A DNA stretch of 64,000 bases from assembly GCA_015075625.1 (NCBI GenBank), contig JABTTZ010000005.1, positions 1-64,000 of the forward strand, given 5' to 3'. Made by a program: the position numbers and the translations under genes. The notes below the pieces were generated by a model. The model was not told the origin of the DNA. It worked only from the letters and a program-made list of their open reading frames with translations, and did no database searches. This document shows positions 51,487 to 61,189 of the stretch, in pieces; position 1 is the stretch's first letter, and each line of letters starts with the position of its first letter. This DNA comes from Anaerolineales bacterium. Its GTDB lineage: Bacteria > Chloroflexota > Anaerolineae > Aggregatilineales > UBA2796.

Positions 51487-54400
51487 TTGACGACCACCAA
51501 CCCCCGTACCACCGCCACGACGATTCGCCGTCGCCGCCAACATCGCCGCGAAAAACGCCAGACCCGCCAAAAGGGGCTGCTGAGCGTTCTTGCTTTTGGG
51601 ACGCTGGCAGCACTGGTGGTGACTCTTGTTTTGATCGTCGGCGGGGTGGGGGCGTTTGTCGCGCTCTATGTGTCCTATGCCCGCGATCTCCCCCCGCCAG
51701 AGGCAATCACTCGTGTGCGGGAGGAATTCGAGACGACGCTGCTCTATGATCGCAGTGGGCAAACCGTCCTTTACCAAATTGTCGATCCGGCGGGGGATCG
51801 GCAATCGGTTGCGCTTCCCGACATCCCCGCTGATCTCGTCAACGCGACGATTGCCATTGAGGATAAAAGTTTCTACACGAATCCTGGGTTTGATATTCGG
51901 GGGATGCTCAGGGCGCTTTTCATCGCCTTGCAAGAAGGGGCGGTGCAAGGGGCGAGTACGATCACGCAGCAGCTTGTGAAGAACACGCTGATTGCCCCCG
52001 AAGAACGCACCGCCCTCAGCCAAGATCGGAAGATCAAAGAGATCATCCTTGCCACCGAAATTTCCCGCCTCTACAGCAAGAATCAAATCCTTGAGTGGTA
52101 TTTGAACACGAATTTCTATGGCAATCTCGCCTATGGGGTGGGGACGGCGGCACAGGTCTACTTTGGCAAGCGCGTTCAAGACCTCACCCTGGGCGAAGCG
52201 GCAATGCTGGCGGCAATTCCGCAAAACCCGCAGTTGAACCCAATTGATGATTGGATCGCCGCCCGCCAACGGCAGGCGGTTGTCCTTGATAGCATGGTTG
52301 CTCAGGGCTATATCACCGAGGCGACGGCAACAGCGGCGAAGTCAGAGATAATCATCTTACGCCCTACAACGGAACGCTATGGAATCATCGCCCCCCATTT
52401 CTCCCTGTATGCCCGCGAGCAGGCGATCACCATCCTAAATAAGTTAGGGATGGACGGCGCACGGTTAGTTTCTGGCAAGGGCTTGAAAATCTATACGACC
52501 CTTGATGTGGATTTGAACTATCAAGTTGAGTGCGTCCTGCGCGGTCATGTGGAACGGCTTGCCGGCGGAAACCCCGCCGCCGCCCCGAACACAGCCGAAG
52601 GCAAGCCCTGCGCCGCCGCCCAATACCTCACCATACCGCCCAAATTGATGCTAAACACCCGCCGCAATGTGACGAACGCGGCGGCGGTGGTCATCGAGCC
52701 GCGCACCGCCGAGATCAAGGCGATGGTCGGCAGCATCGATTATTACAACACGGGCATGGAAGGAAATTTCAATGCGGCGCTTGGGCTGCGCCAGCCGGGG
52801 TCAGCGTTTAAACCGTTTGTCTACGTCACGGCGTTTGCCTCCCCCGCCCATACCTACACCCCGGCGACGATGCTTCTGGACATACCAACGACCTTCAATC
52901 AGGACGGCGTGAGCTACGCCCCGCGCAACGAAGATGGGCAGTTTCACGGCGTCCTCAGCCTGCGCGATGCGCTGGCGAATTCCTACAACATCCCCACCGT
53001 CAGCGTCCTGCGCGATGTGACCGTTGGGGCAGTCTTGCGCAGCGCACGGCGTTTGGGCTTGAATACCCTGACTCAGCCGTTGGATCGCTATGGTTTGGCG
53101 CTGGCGTTGGGCAGTGGGGAAGTCACCCTGCTTGATCTGACCTATGCCTATACCACCTTTGCCACACTTGGGGTGATGGGCGGGACGCCCGCCGCCAACC
53201 CACGCCCTGGATTCCGCACCCTTGATCCAGTCACCATCTTGCGCATCGAAGACCGTGACGGCAAGATTCTCTGGCAATATGGGCAGCCAGAGGGGACATT
53301 TGTCCGCCAAAATCTGCTCTCCGATTCGCTGGCATACCTGATCACCGATATTTTGGCGGATAACAATGCCCGCTTGCCTGCTTTTGGGCGGGGGAACGCC
53401 CTCGAAATTTCCCGTCCAGCGGCGGTTAAGACAGGAACCACAAATGATGTGCGCGATGCGTGGACGGTGGGCTATACCCCGTACCTTGTCACCGGCGTGT
53501 GGGTGGGGAATAACAACAACACCCCGCTTGGGGATGATTTGAGCGGCTCAACGGCTGCCGCGCCGATATGGGGGGCAATCATGGAGTACCTCAGCGCCCG
53601 CGACAACCTTCCCGCCGAAGGCTGGACACGCCCCAACAGTCTGATCGAAGCAACGGTTTGCCTTGATACAGGGCTGCTTCCCACGCCGGATTGTCCACGC
53701 ACAAAAGAACTTTTCTATGTTGACCCCGTAACAGGAAGCAGCACCCTTCCTACCCAACGCGATATTTACTGGAAGCGCTATAGCATCAACAGCCGGAATG
53801 GACTCCTGGCGACGGCGTTGACCCCGCCCGAACTCGTTACGGAACGCATTTTCTTTGATTACCCCCCCGAAGCGCTGGCATGGGCGCAGTCAAAGGGAAT
53901 GCCCCTCCCCCCAAAAGAATATGATTCCGGTGGGACGCGGGTGGAGACGGGCGCTGGCGAGATTCGCCAACCGGCGGGCTTGGCGCGGGTGCGCGGGGCG
54001 GTGGAGGTACGCGGCTCAGTGGCGGGCGAGGTGACGTCCTACCTGTTGGAATATGGCGAGGGCATCAACCCCAACCGCTGGATTCCCATCCCCGGTGGGG
54101 AACTCAGCGGGCGCGGCGACGATCTGCGCTTGGGACTGTGGGATACACGCGGGCTGAGCGGCTTGTACACACTCCGGCTTGGGTTAACCCTTGCCGATCA
54201 GCGCTTTTTGCCGCGTACCGTCCAAGTGACCGTCGATAACCAACCACCCACCCTAAAGGTGATCACACCGCGAGATAAAGAGGACATTAATCCGGTGGAT
54301 GGCGTCATTGCCATCACCGCGGAGGTGACGGACGATATTGAGTTGGAACGTGTGGAGTTCTATTGGAATGGACAAATTTTGGCGACTCTTGCCGAAGCAC

Positions 54401-54519
54401 CCTTCCGCACCGAATGGCGCATTGTGAAATTGGGCGCCCAACAGTTTCAGGTCATCGCCTATGACACAGCGGGCAATGTCACAAAAAGCGATGTGTTTAC
54501 GGTGACAATCCTGAATTGA
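51487..54519 (+). CDS. Class A penicillin-binding protein (glycosyltransferase/transpeptidase)
   Basis: 1010 residues, starting at TTG (51487), the only start ahead of the membrane anchor; the N-terminus is very basic (RRRRQHRREKRQTRQKG) before one helix (LAALVVTLVLIVGGVGAFVALY). GT51 domain: AIEDKSFYTNPGFDIRG and GASTITQQLVKN. Transpeptidase domain: SxxK in GSAFKP, SYNIPTV, and KTGTTN. It polymerises and cross-links peptidoglycan. The last 120 residues hold Ig-like segments (VDGVIAITAEVTDDIELERV) not found in E. coli PBP1a. Presence implies a peptidoglycan wall, relevant to the M23 gene in the cassette array. Confidence 0.92.
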   Translation: MTTTNPRTTATTIRRRRQHRREKRQTRQKGLLSVLAFGTLAALVVTLVLIVGGVGAFVALYVSYARDLPPPEAITRVREEFETTLLYDRSGQTVLYQIVDPAGDRQSVALPDIPADLVNATIAIEDKSFYTNPGFDIRGMLRALFIALQEGAVQGASTITQQLVKNTLIAPEERTALSQDRKIKEIILATEISRLYSKNQILEWYLNTNFYGNLAYGVGTAAQVYFGKRVQDLTLGEAAMLAAIPQNPQLNPIDDWIAARQRQAVVLDSMVAQGYITEATATAAKSEIIILRPTTERYGIIAPHFSLYAREQAITILNKLGMDGARLVSGKGLKIYTTLDVDLNYQVECVLRGHVERLAGGNPAAAPNTAEGKPCAAAQYLTIPPKLMLNTRRNVTNAAAVVIEPRTAEIKAMVGSIDYYNTGMEGNFNAALGLRQPGSAFKPFVYVTAFASPAHTYTPATMLLDIPTTFNQDGVSYAPRNEDGQFHGVLSLRDALANSYNIPTVSVLRDVTVGAVLRSARRLGLNTLTQPLDRYGLALALGSGEVTLLDLTYAYTTFATLGVMGGTPAANPRPGFRTLDPVTILRIEDRDGKILWQYGQPEGTFVRQNLLSDSLAYLITDILADNNARLPAFGRGNALEISRPAAVKTGTTNDVRDAWTVGYTPYLVTGVWVGNNNNTPLGDDLSGSTAAAPIWGAIMEYLSARDNLPAEGWTRPNSLIEATVCLDTGLLPTPDCPRTKELFYVDPVTGSSTLPTQRDIYWKRYSINSRNGLLATALTPPELVTERIFFDYPPEALAWAQSKGMPLPPKEYDSGGTRVETGAGEIRQPAGLARVRGAVEVRGSVAGEVTSYLLEYGEGINPNRWIPIPGGELSGRGDDLRLGLWDTRGLSGLYTLRLGLTLADQRFLPRTVQVTVDNQPPTLKVITPRDKEDINPVDGVIAITAEVTDDIELERVEFYWNGQILATLAEAPFRTEWRIVKLGAQQFQVIAYDTAGNVTKSDVFTVTILN

Positions 54520-54600
54520 TCCCCACCGAGGATCATCCTCATGGGGCTGTGCTACAATCGGATTTCTTCAAAACAAGCAAATGAGGGTTAGAGATTTTTC
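54520..54600. promoter_or_regulatory. Intergenic hairpin and -10-like element
   Basis: CCCCACCGAGGATCATCCTCATGGGG can fold into a stem after the penicillin-binding protein stop, followed by GTGCTACAATCGG, an extended -10-like sequence. A matching -35 was not clear. Together they suggest termination and a new start before the binding-protein gene. Confidence 0.4.
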
Positions 54601-56112
54601 ATGCCGCGTGTTCGATGGTGGGTTGGTTGTGCCGTAATTCTTTCGCTTTTCGTTGGGTTCTTTCCAGCAGCGGCACAAACACCTGCTGCTCCTATTGTCA
54701 TCGGCGTCCTTGATTCCTTTACCAATTTAGACCCCGCCGATAGTGGTGATTTTCCCACATGGGAACTGCTCTCCCACCTCCATACCGGACTCAGCCGCTA
54801 CAATCCGTTAACGGCGAGTTACGATCTTGCCCTCGCCGCGTCGCACAGCGCTAGCACCGACGGGCTGACCCACACTTTCACCATCCGCCCCGAAGCCGCC
54901 TTCAACGACGGCACGCCGATCACCGCCCAGACCTTTGTTGATTCGATCACTCGTGTTTTGACGCTGCGCGGGCGAGGGGCGGCGATCATTCGCCCCTATG
55001 TGAAGGCTGTCGCCGTCACCGAGGCGGGGGCGCTTGTGTTCACCCTCAGCGCCCCTTGCCCTTATTTTCTAGGGTTGGTTGCCCTGCCGCCCTATGCGCC
55101 ACTGCATCCGGCAAGCTATGCTCCGCAGCGCCTGACCCCCACCCCCGACACAGCGACGCTGATCACAAATGGGCTGTACCGCCTTGTGAAGCGCACTGCC
55201 ACCGAGCTCACGCTTGTCCCCGATCCGGCATGGCGCGGCGACTTAGCCGCACGGCTGCCGGTCACCCTTCGCTATTACGCCCTCCCTGCCGACCTACGCG
55301 AGGCGCTGTTAGCGGGCGAGATTGACCTTGCCCGCCGCGATGTCCCGGGCGGTGCTGATGCGCTAAACTACACGGCTGTCACGGAAGCCGATCCCCTAGC
55401 GCGGGTGTACCTGATCTTCAGCCTGAAAGAAGAACCCTATAACGATCCCGCCGCCCGCACGGGGGTGATGCACCTGATCAAACGGGAGGCACTCACCGAA
55501 GGGGTTATCTCAACGACAACCCTCCTCCCCATACAGATCAGTGCCGGCTTAGAGATGCCCACCTTCCCCCCCTATGATCTGAAAGCGGCTGAGGATGTGC
55601 TGAAGGCGGCGAATTACTCCCGCTATCGGCAGGTGTCGACAGAACTGCAAACCGCGTCACGCTTGTATGGCGAACTCTATCGGCGCAACAGCGATATTCT
55701 GAGTAGCGCCTTGAACGGCGGGCAAATCGTCCGTTTGGGACGTTTTGAGACCGAACCCGCCGTGTTCCTCGATCAGTTGCAGAGGGGGGCGTTCCGCCTG
55801 ATGCTGATTACGTGGCGTCCTCTTGTAGCGCACCCCGATGCCTATCTTCGTCCGCTCTTTGCCGGAGATGTTGCGGTGGCGATGGGTTACACGAACCCCG
55901 CCCTACAAGCGGCATTGAATACCGCCGCACTCAGCACTGAGCCGGATGTAGTAAAGGCAGCCTATGAGGATGTGCTGCGCTTGGCGTTGGCAGATGCCGT
56001 TGTGATTCCTCTCTGGGGGCAGCCAGAGACCGCCCGCCTCCATACGGGGATCACCGTTGAGGGGGCGGCGCTCTTTCCGATGCTTCATTACGAGATGATC
56101 CGCCGTCCATGA
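54601..56112 (+). CDS. Family 5 extracellular solute-binding protein
   Basis: 503 residues. The N-terminal signal peptide (VRWWVGCAVILSLFVGFFPAAAQ) is followed by the SBP_bac_5 pattern: NLDPADSGDFPTWELLSHLHTGLSRYNP, then HTFTIRPEAAFNDGTPITAQTFVDSI, and a C-terminal region of the same family (LADAVVIPLWGQPET). Such proteins deliver peptides, nickel or sugars to ABC permeases. No such permease lies next to it; the following two genes encode membrane proteins of other types, so the partner transporter is elsewhere or the protein has a sensory role. The stop overlaps the next start by ATGA. Confidence 0.82.
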   Translation: MPRVRWWVGCAVILSLFVGFFPAAAQTPAAPIVIGVLDSFTNLDPADSGDFPTWELLSHLHTGLSRYNPLTASYDLALAASHSASTDGLTHTFTIRPEAAFNDGTPITAQTFVDSITRVLTLRGRGAAIIRPYVKAVAVTEAGALVFTLSAPCPYFLGLVALPPYAPLHPASYAPQRLTPTPDTATLITNGLYRLVKRTATELTLVPDPAWRGDLAARLPVTLRYYALPADLREALLAGEIDLARRDVPGGADALNYTAVTEADPLARVYLIFSLKEEPYNDPAARTGVMHLIKREALTEGVISTTTLLPIQISAGLEMPTFPPYDLKAAEDVLKAANYSRYRQVSTELQTASRLYGELYRRNSDILSSALNGGQIVRLGRFETEPAVFLDQLQRGAFRLMLITWRPLVAHPDAYLRPLFAGDVAVAMGYTNPALQAALNTAALSTEPDVVKAAYEDVLRLALADAVVIPLWGQPETARLHTGITVEGAALFPMLHYEMIRRP

Positions 56113-57452
56113 CCGCCGCACTCCCGACAAATCCCGCTCACCAGCGCCCACCCTATAGCGGGGCAGTGATGGTGATGATCGTTGGTGTGGTGATCTACCT
56201 CGGCGTGGCAATCTTCATGGCGCTGCCCATGAGCGCCCTCTATCGGGATGATCCGAACGTCCTCTATGCGCCAAGCCACTTCAACGACGCTCGCCAGTAC
56301 GCCTACATCTGTACCTATGGCTACAACGTCCCCTTTGGCTTAAACCCTGCCCTCGAAGTCAGCCGCATGAATTGGATGCCCGTTTACGCCGCCCTTCAAT
56401 GTGCCTTGAATCGGGTGTTTGGCGTCTCGTTGATCTACGCGGGAAGCATGATCTCCGTCGGGGCAATCGCCTTGTCCCTGTTTTTGGGAACACTCGTCTT
56501 GTTTCGCTTGGGGGTGCAGTCGCCCTCCCTCCATGCCGGAGCGCTGCTCATCCCCCCCATTGGCGCAGCGTGGCTTTACCTCCCCGGTGCAGAGGCGATC
56601 TATCTGGCGGTGGGGATGGTCGTCATGTGGCTGATCACCCTCCCCGACCCGCCCGATACCCCGCGTGGACGCATCGTTGAACTTGCCTCTTGTATAGGGG
56701 GACTTTGTGTCGGGGTGATCTTGATTCTGACAAAACCGAATGGGCTGGCAATGATCGCCCCGCTTGTTTTTGCCTTCGTCTACCTCAGTTGGCGGCGTTC
56801 CCAACGAGGGGGCTATCTGGGCAGCTTCGGCGCATTCGCCGCCGATGTGGTCATTGAGCATCTCCTGTTCCTCCCGGGTTTCCGCCGCCTTGCCCGCCGC
56901 CCAATCGCTTATCACTGGACGCCGCTCGCCATTGCCGTTGGGATTCTTCTGGGATTTGCCCATTGGCTTGCCTTCAGCAGCGTCAAAAGCGGGATTCCGA
57001 ATTACTTTATGCAGCAGCAGTTAAACGTGTGGGGGCGGGTGTGGTATCCGGGCAATGTTGGCGACATGATCCGGTACTTTGGGCAAGGCTTTCGCGGCGA
57101 TCTCTCAAAGGCATGGCGCTACAACGCACTCTGGAATTTGGCGGCAAACCTCAGCACCCTGATTCCCGCCGCCTCGCCCCGCGTCCCGCCGCTGATCCGA
57201 GGAATGTTGCCGCTAATGATGCTCTTGCTCGTCTATTCGGGGGCGGTGCATGGCAGCGAACGGTATATTTTGTCCTCGGCGCTCGCCGCCATAGGGTGGG
57301 GGTGCTGGCTTGCCCCTACCGGCAAAGAGGAGCGTTGGTCGGCGCTGCGCTGGACGCTGTGGATTGTCCTTGCTGCACTCAGTTCATGGCTGCTCGTCGG
57401 CCTTATGATGCCTATTGGTGAGCCGCGCAGTTGGGGGATTATAGATCGATGA
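56109..57452 (+). CDS. Polytopic membrane protein, GT-C glycosyltransferase-like
   Basis: 447 residues with nine or more hydrophobic segments. The layout (long first outer loop after helix 1 with YRDDPNVLYAPSHFNDARQYAYICTYGYN, then repeated helices) resembles GT-C type polyprenyl-linked sugar transferases, but a clear catalytic DxD/ExD was not identified (RDD near residue 45 is a candidate). It overlaps the binding-protein gene and the next gene (ATGA on both sides). Assignment is tentative. Confidence 0.5.
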   Translation: MTAALPTNPAHQRPPYSGAVMVMIVGVVIYLGVAIFMALPMSALYRDDPNVLYAPSHFNDARQYAYICTYGYNVPFGLNPALEVSRMNWMPVYAALQCALNRVFGVSLIYAGSMISVGAIALSLFLGTLVLFRLGVQSPSLHAGALLIPPIGAAWLYLPGAEAIYLAVGMVVMWLITLPDPPDTPRGRIVELASCIGGLCVGVILILTKPNGLAMIAPLVFAFVYLSWRRSQRGGYLGSFGAFAADVVIEHLLFLPGFRRLARRPIAYHWTPLAIAVGILLGFAHWLAFSSVKSGIPNYFMQQQLNVWGRVWYPGNVGDMIRYFGQGFRGDLSKAWRYNALWNLAANLSTLIPAASPRVPPLIRGMLPLMMLLLVYSGAVHGSERYILSSALAAIGWGCWLAPTGKEERWSALRWTLWIVLAALSSWLLVGLMMPIGEPRSWGIIDR

Positions 57453-58255
57453 GTCGTGAGCGCCTGAATTGGATCATTCGTGGGGTGTTAGTGGTGGGGC
57501 TTGGCGGGGCGTTTGCCCTCTCAATCATTGCCGCCCGCCCGGGCTATCGTTTCTTTGGGAATTACCCCGCCGCGCTTGGCACACCACAGCCCATCAAGGG
57601 CGAGTGGAACATCCCCGCCGCCTACGCCACACTTGATCATGTTTCCGTCGTCAGTTTTCCGCAGGGGTGGGCGCTGCCCGATCAAATTTGCGCCACGTTG
57701 CGCCTTGAGCGCGGCGAAGCGCCGACAGCCCTCCCCTTTCCCTTCCGCCCGAATCAACTTCAGTGGGATGATCGCCCTGCCGAGGCGGTCATGTTTGCGC
57801 AAGATGACCTGATTGGACACGATTACGACGGGCAGGGGATATTCTACCTAAGCAACGGGAAAGTCGCGCCCTTTGTGACGACGCGCACACCCTATCGCGT
57901 CAGTTGGTTTGGGACGGAGATCACGACGATCACGCCAGAACGGGGGGCGGGTGGGTTATTCTGTTTTCATTTCGCCATCACCGATCCTGATCGGATTTTT
58001 GTCTCACAGATCATTCCCTTTTCGTTTCACCTCATCGTGCGGGTAAAAAACATTGGGATCACCGAACAGCCCATTTATTACTTTGCCTACAATGTCGCCA
58101 CGACACCCCCCACCGGCGGGTCAATCCTTTTTCGGGAAGATATTGAGTCCTATTTGGCGCGAGTAGCAGAAGAAGCGCCCTTTGCCGTCCAACGCATGAC
58201 TGCCGAACAGCAAAATCAGAGGGCGCAGGAAGCTACCCATGCGGCACCGCCCTAA
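57449..58255 (+). CDS. Membrane-anchored protein of unknown function
   Basis: 268 residues from ATG at 57449, which overlaps the preceding TGA; an in-frame ATG 18 bases upstream is the alternative. One N-terminal helix (IIRGVLVVGLGGAFALSIIAA) anchors a 240-residue extracytoplasmic domain with beta-strand character (AYATLDHVSVVSFPQGW, TPYRVSWFGTEITTITPERG). The C-terminal tail is hydrophilic (EQQNQRAQEATHAAPP). No family recognised. It is the last gene of the 54601-58255 unit and probably works with the two upstream proteins. Confidence 0.6.
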   Translation: MSRERLNWIIRGVLVVGLGGAFALSIIAARPGYRFFGNYPAALGTPQPIKGEWNIPAAYATLDHVSVVSFPQGWALPDQICATLRLERGEAPTALPFPFRPNQLQWDDRPAEAVMFAQDDLIGHDYDGQGIFYLSNGKVAPFVTTRTPYRVSWFGTEITTITPERGAGGLFCFHFAITDPDRIFVSQIIPFSFHLIVRVKNIGITEQPIYYFAYNVATTPPTGGSILFREDIESYLARVAEEAPFAVQRMTAEQQNQRAQEATHAAPP

Positions 58256-58260
58256 TACCA

Positions 58261-58998
58261 CTACCCTTTCGTTCCCCAGTGGACGGCGATTGTGTTCATC
58301 ATGAACTGCTTGTAGCCGACATCGATAAATCCACTCTCACGCATGAGTCCCGCCAATTCGTCGGGCGTTTTGAAGCCTAGCGTCGAATTTGGTAGGTAGG
58401 TATAGGCGTCACGGTGTCCGGTGATCACCATTCCCACAAGGGGGACGATGCGCGTGAGGTAAAAGGTTAGGAAAGGACGTAAGGCATTGCGTGGCGGGGG
58501 GGTTGTATCAAGGCAGACCATCCGTCCACCGGAGCGCAAAACGCGATACTGCTCGGCAAAGGCACGCGGAATATCGATCACATTGCGGACGAGAAAGCCG
58601 TGCGTCACGGCGTCGAAATAGGCGTCGGGGAAGGGTAAATTCAAGGCGTCTGCCGTTAACCAGCAAACCTGTCCCCCTTGCGGGCGACGTTTCCCCACCG
58701 CCATAATCTCTGGGACAAAATCTGCCCCCACAACGAAGGCATCCGGCGTTTGGGCAAGCGCTTCAAAGGCGATGTCGCCTGTGCCAGTCGCAATATCCAG
58801 CAAGCGCCCGCCAGCGGGGAGTGCTGCCATGCGCACGACAAAGCGCCGCCAGGCGCGATCCATCCCCAACGTCATGACGCGATTCATAAGATCATAGCGC
58901 GGCGCGATGCGCGTGAAAATATCTTGAACGGCGCGGGAACGCGCCTCCCCGCTGAGCAAGGCTGTCTCGGTTTTTTGTGCTGGTGGTATGTTGGTCAT
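58261..58998 (-). CDS. menG: Demethylmenaquinone / 2-polyprenyl methoxybenzoquinol methyltransferase
   Basis: 245 residues with the UbiE/MenG signature: FTRIAPRYDLMNRVMTLGMDRAWRR, SAM-binding LLDIATGTGDIAFEA, and TADALNLPFPDAYFDAVTHGFLVRNV. It methylates the quinone head group in the last step of menaquinone (or a step of ubiquinone) biosynthesis. In Chloroflexota menaquinone is the usual quinone, hence menG rather than ubiE; the sequence itself does not separate the two. It converges with the 57449 gene, only 5 bp away. Confidence 0.9.
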   Translation of the reverse strand: MTNIPPAQKTETALLSGEARSRAVQDIFTRIAPRYDLMNRVMTLGMDRAWRRFVVRMAALPAGGRLLDIATGTGDIAFEALAQTPDAFVVGADFVPEIMAVGKRRPQGGQVCWLTADALNLPFPDAYFDAVTHGFLVRNVIDIPRAFAEQYRVLRSGGRMVCLDTTPPPRNALRPFLTFYLTRIVPLVGMVITGHRDAYTYLPNSTLGFKTPDELAGLMRESGFIDVGYKQFMMNTIAVHWGTKG

Positions 58999-59106
58999 GA
59001 GAAAAACTATAGCATGGCTGTATGAAAATAACCCTCGTTGGTGTAGAATGGCAAGGCTTTAACCCAATCTAAACGTCAACCTTTGCTTAAGGAGATAGGC
59101 TAACCT

Positions 59107-61131
59107 ATGAGTTCTCTACGGCGCATCGTCGCGCTGGCGCTGGTGTTTACGGTGGTCGCTACGACGGCGCCCGTTTACGCCCAACCGACTCCCCCCACCC
59201 CAGTGACCTTAGACGGATCGGCGCTCGTCGCAAAAGCACTGGAATCGATCAAGACTGCCTACCTAACCACCACCCCCGACGCGCAAATTGAGATCGGCGT
59301 GTCCGGTACGGCGGGCGGCTTCGAGAAATTTTGCGCCGGTGAACTCGATATTGCCATGGCATATGGGGCGATCACCGATGCCCAAGCCGCTATCTGCCAA
59401 ACAAAAGGTGTTGCCTTCACCGAAGTGCTGCTTGGGTACGATGCCGCCGTCGTTGTGGTCAATACGACCTCTCCGGCAACCTGCCTCAGCCTAGAGCAGT
59501 TGAACGCATTGCTCAGCCCTAGCGCGGCAAATGGGGCAAATTGGAATGTCATTGATCCGGCACTTGGCGATGTGGCGATTAGCGCCGTCTACGCCCCGCC
59601 CACCGATGCCCAATCCCGTTTCTTGTTTGATCGTCTGATCACAGGCGAAGGGCTGCGCAGCGATCTGACTATTGCCGATACTGCGGCTGCTATGATCGAG
59701 AAGATCGGCGCTGAGCCGAACGCCGTTGGGATCATGACCCTTGCCGATTTTGCGAAGGGATCATCGGGTAAGAATGTTCGTCCCCTTCAGGTGCGGGTGG
59801 GGACAACCTGCCTTGAACCGACGGCGATCAATCTTGATGAGGCACGCTATCCAGCGCTAGAGGCGCTCTACCTTTACGTCAATGTGGCACGTTTGGAACG
59901 TCCAGAAGTCAGCCAGTTCGCCCTCTATGCCCTCAGCGCCAGTGGGCAAACGAAAATCCAAGATGCCACCTATACAACGGCTGGATCGCTCCTTTATGAA
60001 CGCGGGCGGAAAAACCTAGAAACTAAAACCGCTGGACGCACCTACAGCCGTATCCAACGCTTGAACATTGCGGCGGATACGGTGGGGACAGTGAATATTG
60101 GCGGCTCTGCGGCGATCTTCACCCTGATGAAAACAGTGAACAACACTTTCACCCCGCGTTTTACGGGAGTTGTCCTAAATTACAAGACGCTTGGCAATGA
60201 TCGCGCCTATAGCGATCTGTGCGCCAGCGCCGTTGATGTTGCGGCGGTGACGCGCACTCCGGGCGAAACAGAAACAAATGCCTGCCAAACGGCTGGTGTT
60301 CAAACGCTCCAGTTGAAGGTTGGCTATGAGGGGATTGTCGTCCTCGTCAACGGCGAGAACACCTTTGCGACGTGCCTCACCCTAGAGGAAGTGGGCAAGC
60401 TGTTTGGGGCAAAGACCGCCCCCAAGCAGTGGTCAGAGGTGCGAGCGGCGTTCCCCACCAGCACAATCCTCCCCATCCTCCCCAAACTAGACGCCCCAGA
60501 GGGCGACTTGCTGATGACCCGTGCGGTGAAGGATCAGGTTGCCCCCGCCATTCGTCAGGATGGCGTGACGAACGCGGATCCGCTCTACCGTGCCACCGGC
60601 ACACAAAATGCCGAAGGCGGTGTCACCTTTATGCGCTACAGCGACTATACAAAAACGGCGAACAAGGTCAACCTTGTTCAGATTGACGGGGGGAACGGCT
60701 GTGTCACGCCGGAGGTGGCAACGCTTGGTGATGGCAGCTACCCGCTCACCTTCACCTATTACCTCGCCGTGAATACGAAGGCATTCAGCCGCCCCGAAGT
60801 CCGCGCCTTCACGTGGTATCTACTCAGCGACGATGCCCTTACGGTGATTGGCAACAGCGGCGTGTTGGGGACGGATACAGCCGCATTTGCTGGCTCGCGG
60901 GAGAGCGTCCTCGCCCTCTTTGAGGCGGCGGAGAAAGCGGCGATTCCCCCGGCGCCAACGGCAGAGGCAACCGCTGCGGCAACGGTAGAGGTGGTCGCTC
61001 CACCGACGCCTGAACCCACCGCTGAAGCCACTGCTGAACCGACAACAGAGGCAGTCACCCCAACGGCTGCGGCAACCACCGAACCAACCCCAGAGCCAAC
61101 CGCCGCACCAACAGCGACGCCGGGGCAGTAA
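59107..61131 (+). CDS. Secreted protein with two PstS-like phosphate-binding-type domains
   Basis: 674 residues, ATG 8 bases after AAGGAGATAGG. A signal peptide (RRIVALALVFTVVATTAPVYA) is followed by two tandem homologous domains of about 270 residues each. They share the pattern CAGELDIAMAYGAITDAQAAICQTKGV..LGYDAAVVVVN and CASAVDVAAVTRTPGETETNACQTAGV..VGYEGIVVLVN, typical of PBP-like/PstS-like proteins. A Pro/Thr/Ala/Glu-rich tail of about 55 residues follows (PTPEPTAEATAEPTTEA). Single-domain PstS is normal; the double form and tail are unusual. A phosphate role is family-based. It diverges from menG. Confidence 0.75.
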   Translation: MSSLRRIVALALVFTVVATTAPVYAQPTPPTPVTLDGSALVAKALESIKTAYLTTTPDAQIEIGVSGTAGGFEKFCAGELDIAMAYGAITDAQAAICQTKGVAFTEVLLGYDAAVVVVNTTSPATCLSLEQLNALLSPSAANGANWNVIDPALGDVAISAVYAPPTDAQSRFLFDRLITGEGLRSDLTIADTAAAMIEKIGAEPNAVGIMTLADFAKGSSGKNVRPLQVRVGTTCLEPTAINLDEARYPALEALYLYVNVARLERPEVSQFALYALSASGQTKIQDATYTTAGSLLYERGRKNLETKTAGRTYSRIQRLNIAADTVGTVNIGGSAAIFTLMKTVNNTFTPRFTGVVLNYKTLGNDRAYSDLCASAVDVAAVTRTPGETETNACQTAGVQTLQLKVGYEGIVVLVNGENTFATCLTLEEVGKLFGAKTAPKQWSEVRAAFPTSTILPILPKLDAPEGDLLMTRAVKDQVAPAIRQDGVTNADPLYRATGTQNAEGGVTFMRYSDYTKTANKVNLVQIDGGNGCVTPEVATLGDGSYPLTFTYYLAVNTKAFSRPEVRAFTWYLLSDDALTVIGNSGVLGTDTAAFAGSRESVLALFEAAEKAAIPPAPTAEATAAATVEVVAPPTPEPTAEATAEPTTEAVTPTAAATTEPTPEPTAAPTATPGQ

Positions 61132-61145
61132 CCTGTTCTTTCGAG

Positions 61146-61166
61146 GGGGCGCACATGCTGCGCCCC
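61146..61166. terminator. Bidirectional hairpin between convergent genes
   Basis: GGGGCGCA and TGCGCCCC pair perfectly around CATGC, between the stops of the double PstS-like gene and the TipAS gene. Trailing T-rich sequence is weak. Confidence 0.55.
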
Positions 61167-61189
61167 TTCGCCTTTACCTCACCAACCAC

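Noticed and set aside
52530-52811. Arg/His-rich frame within the penicillin-binding protein gene
   Set aside because: Overlaps a strongly supported coding frame on the same strand and has no recognisable content.
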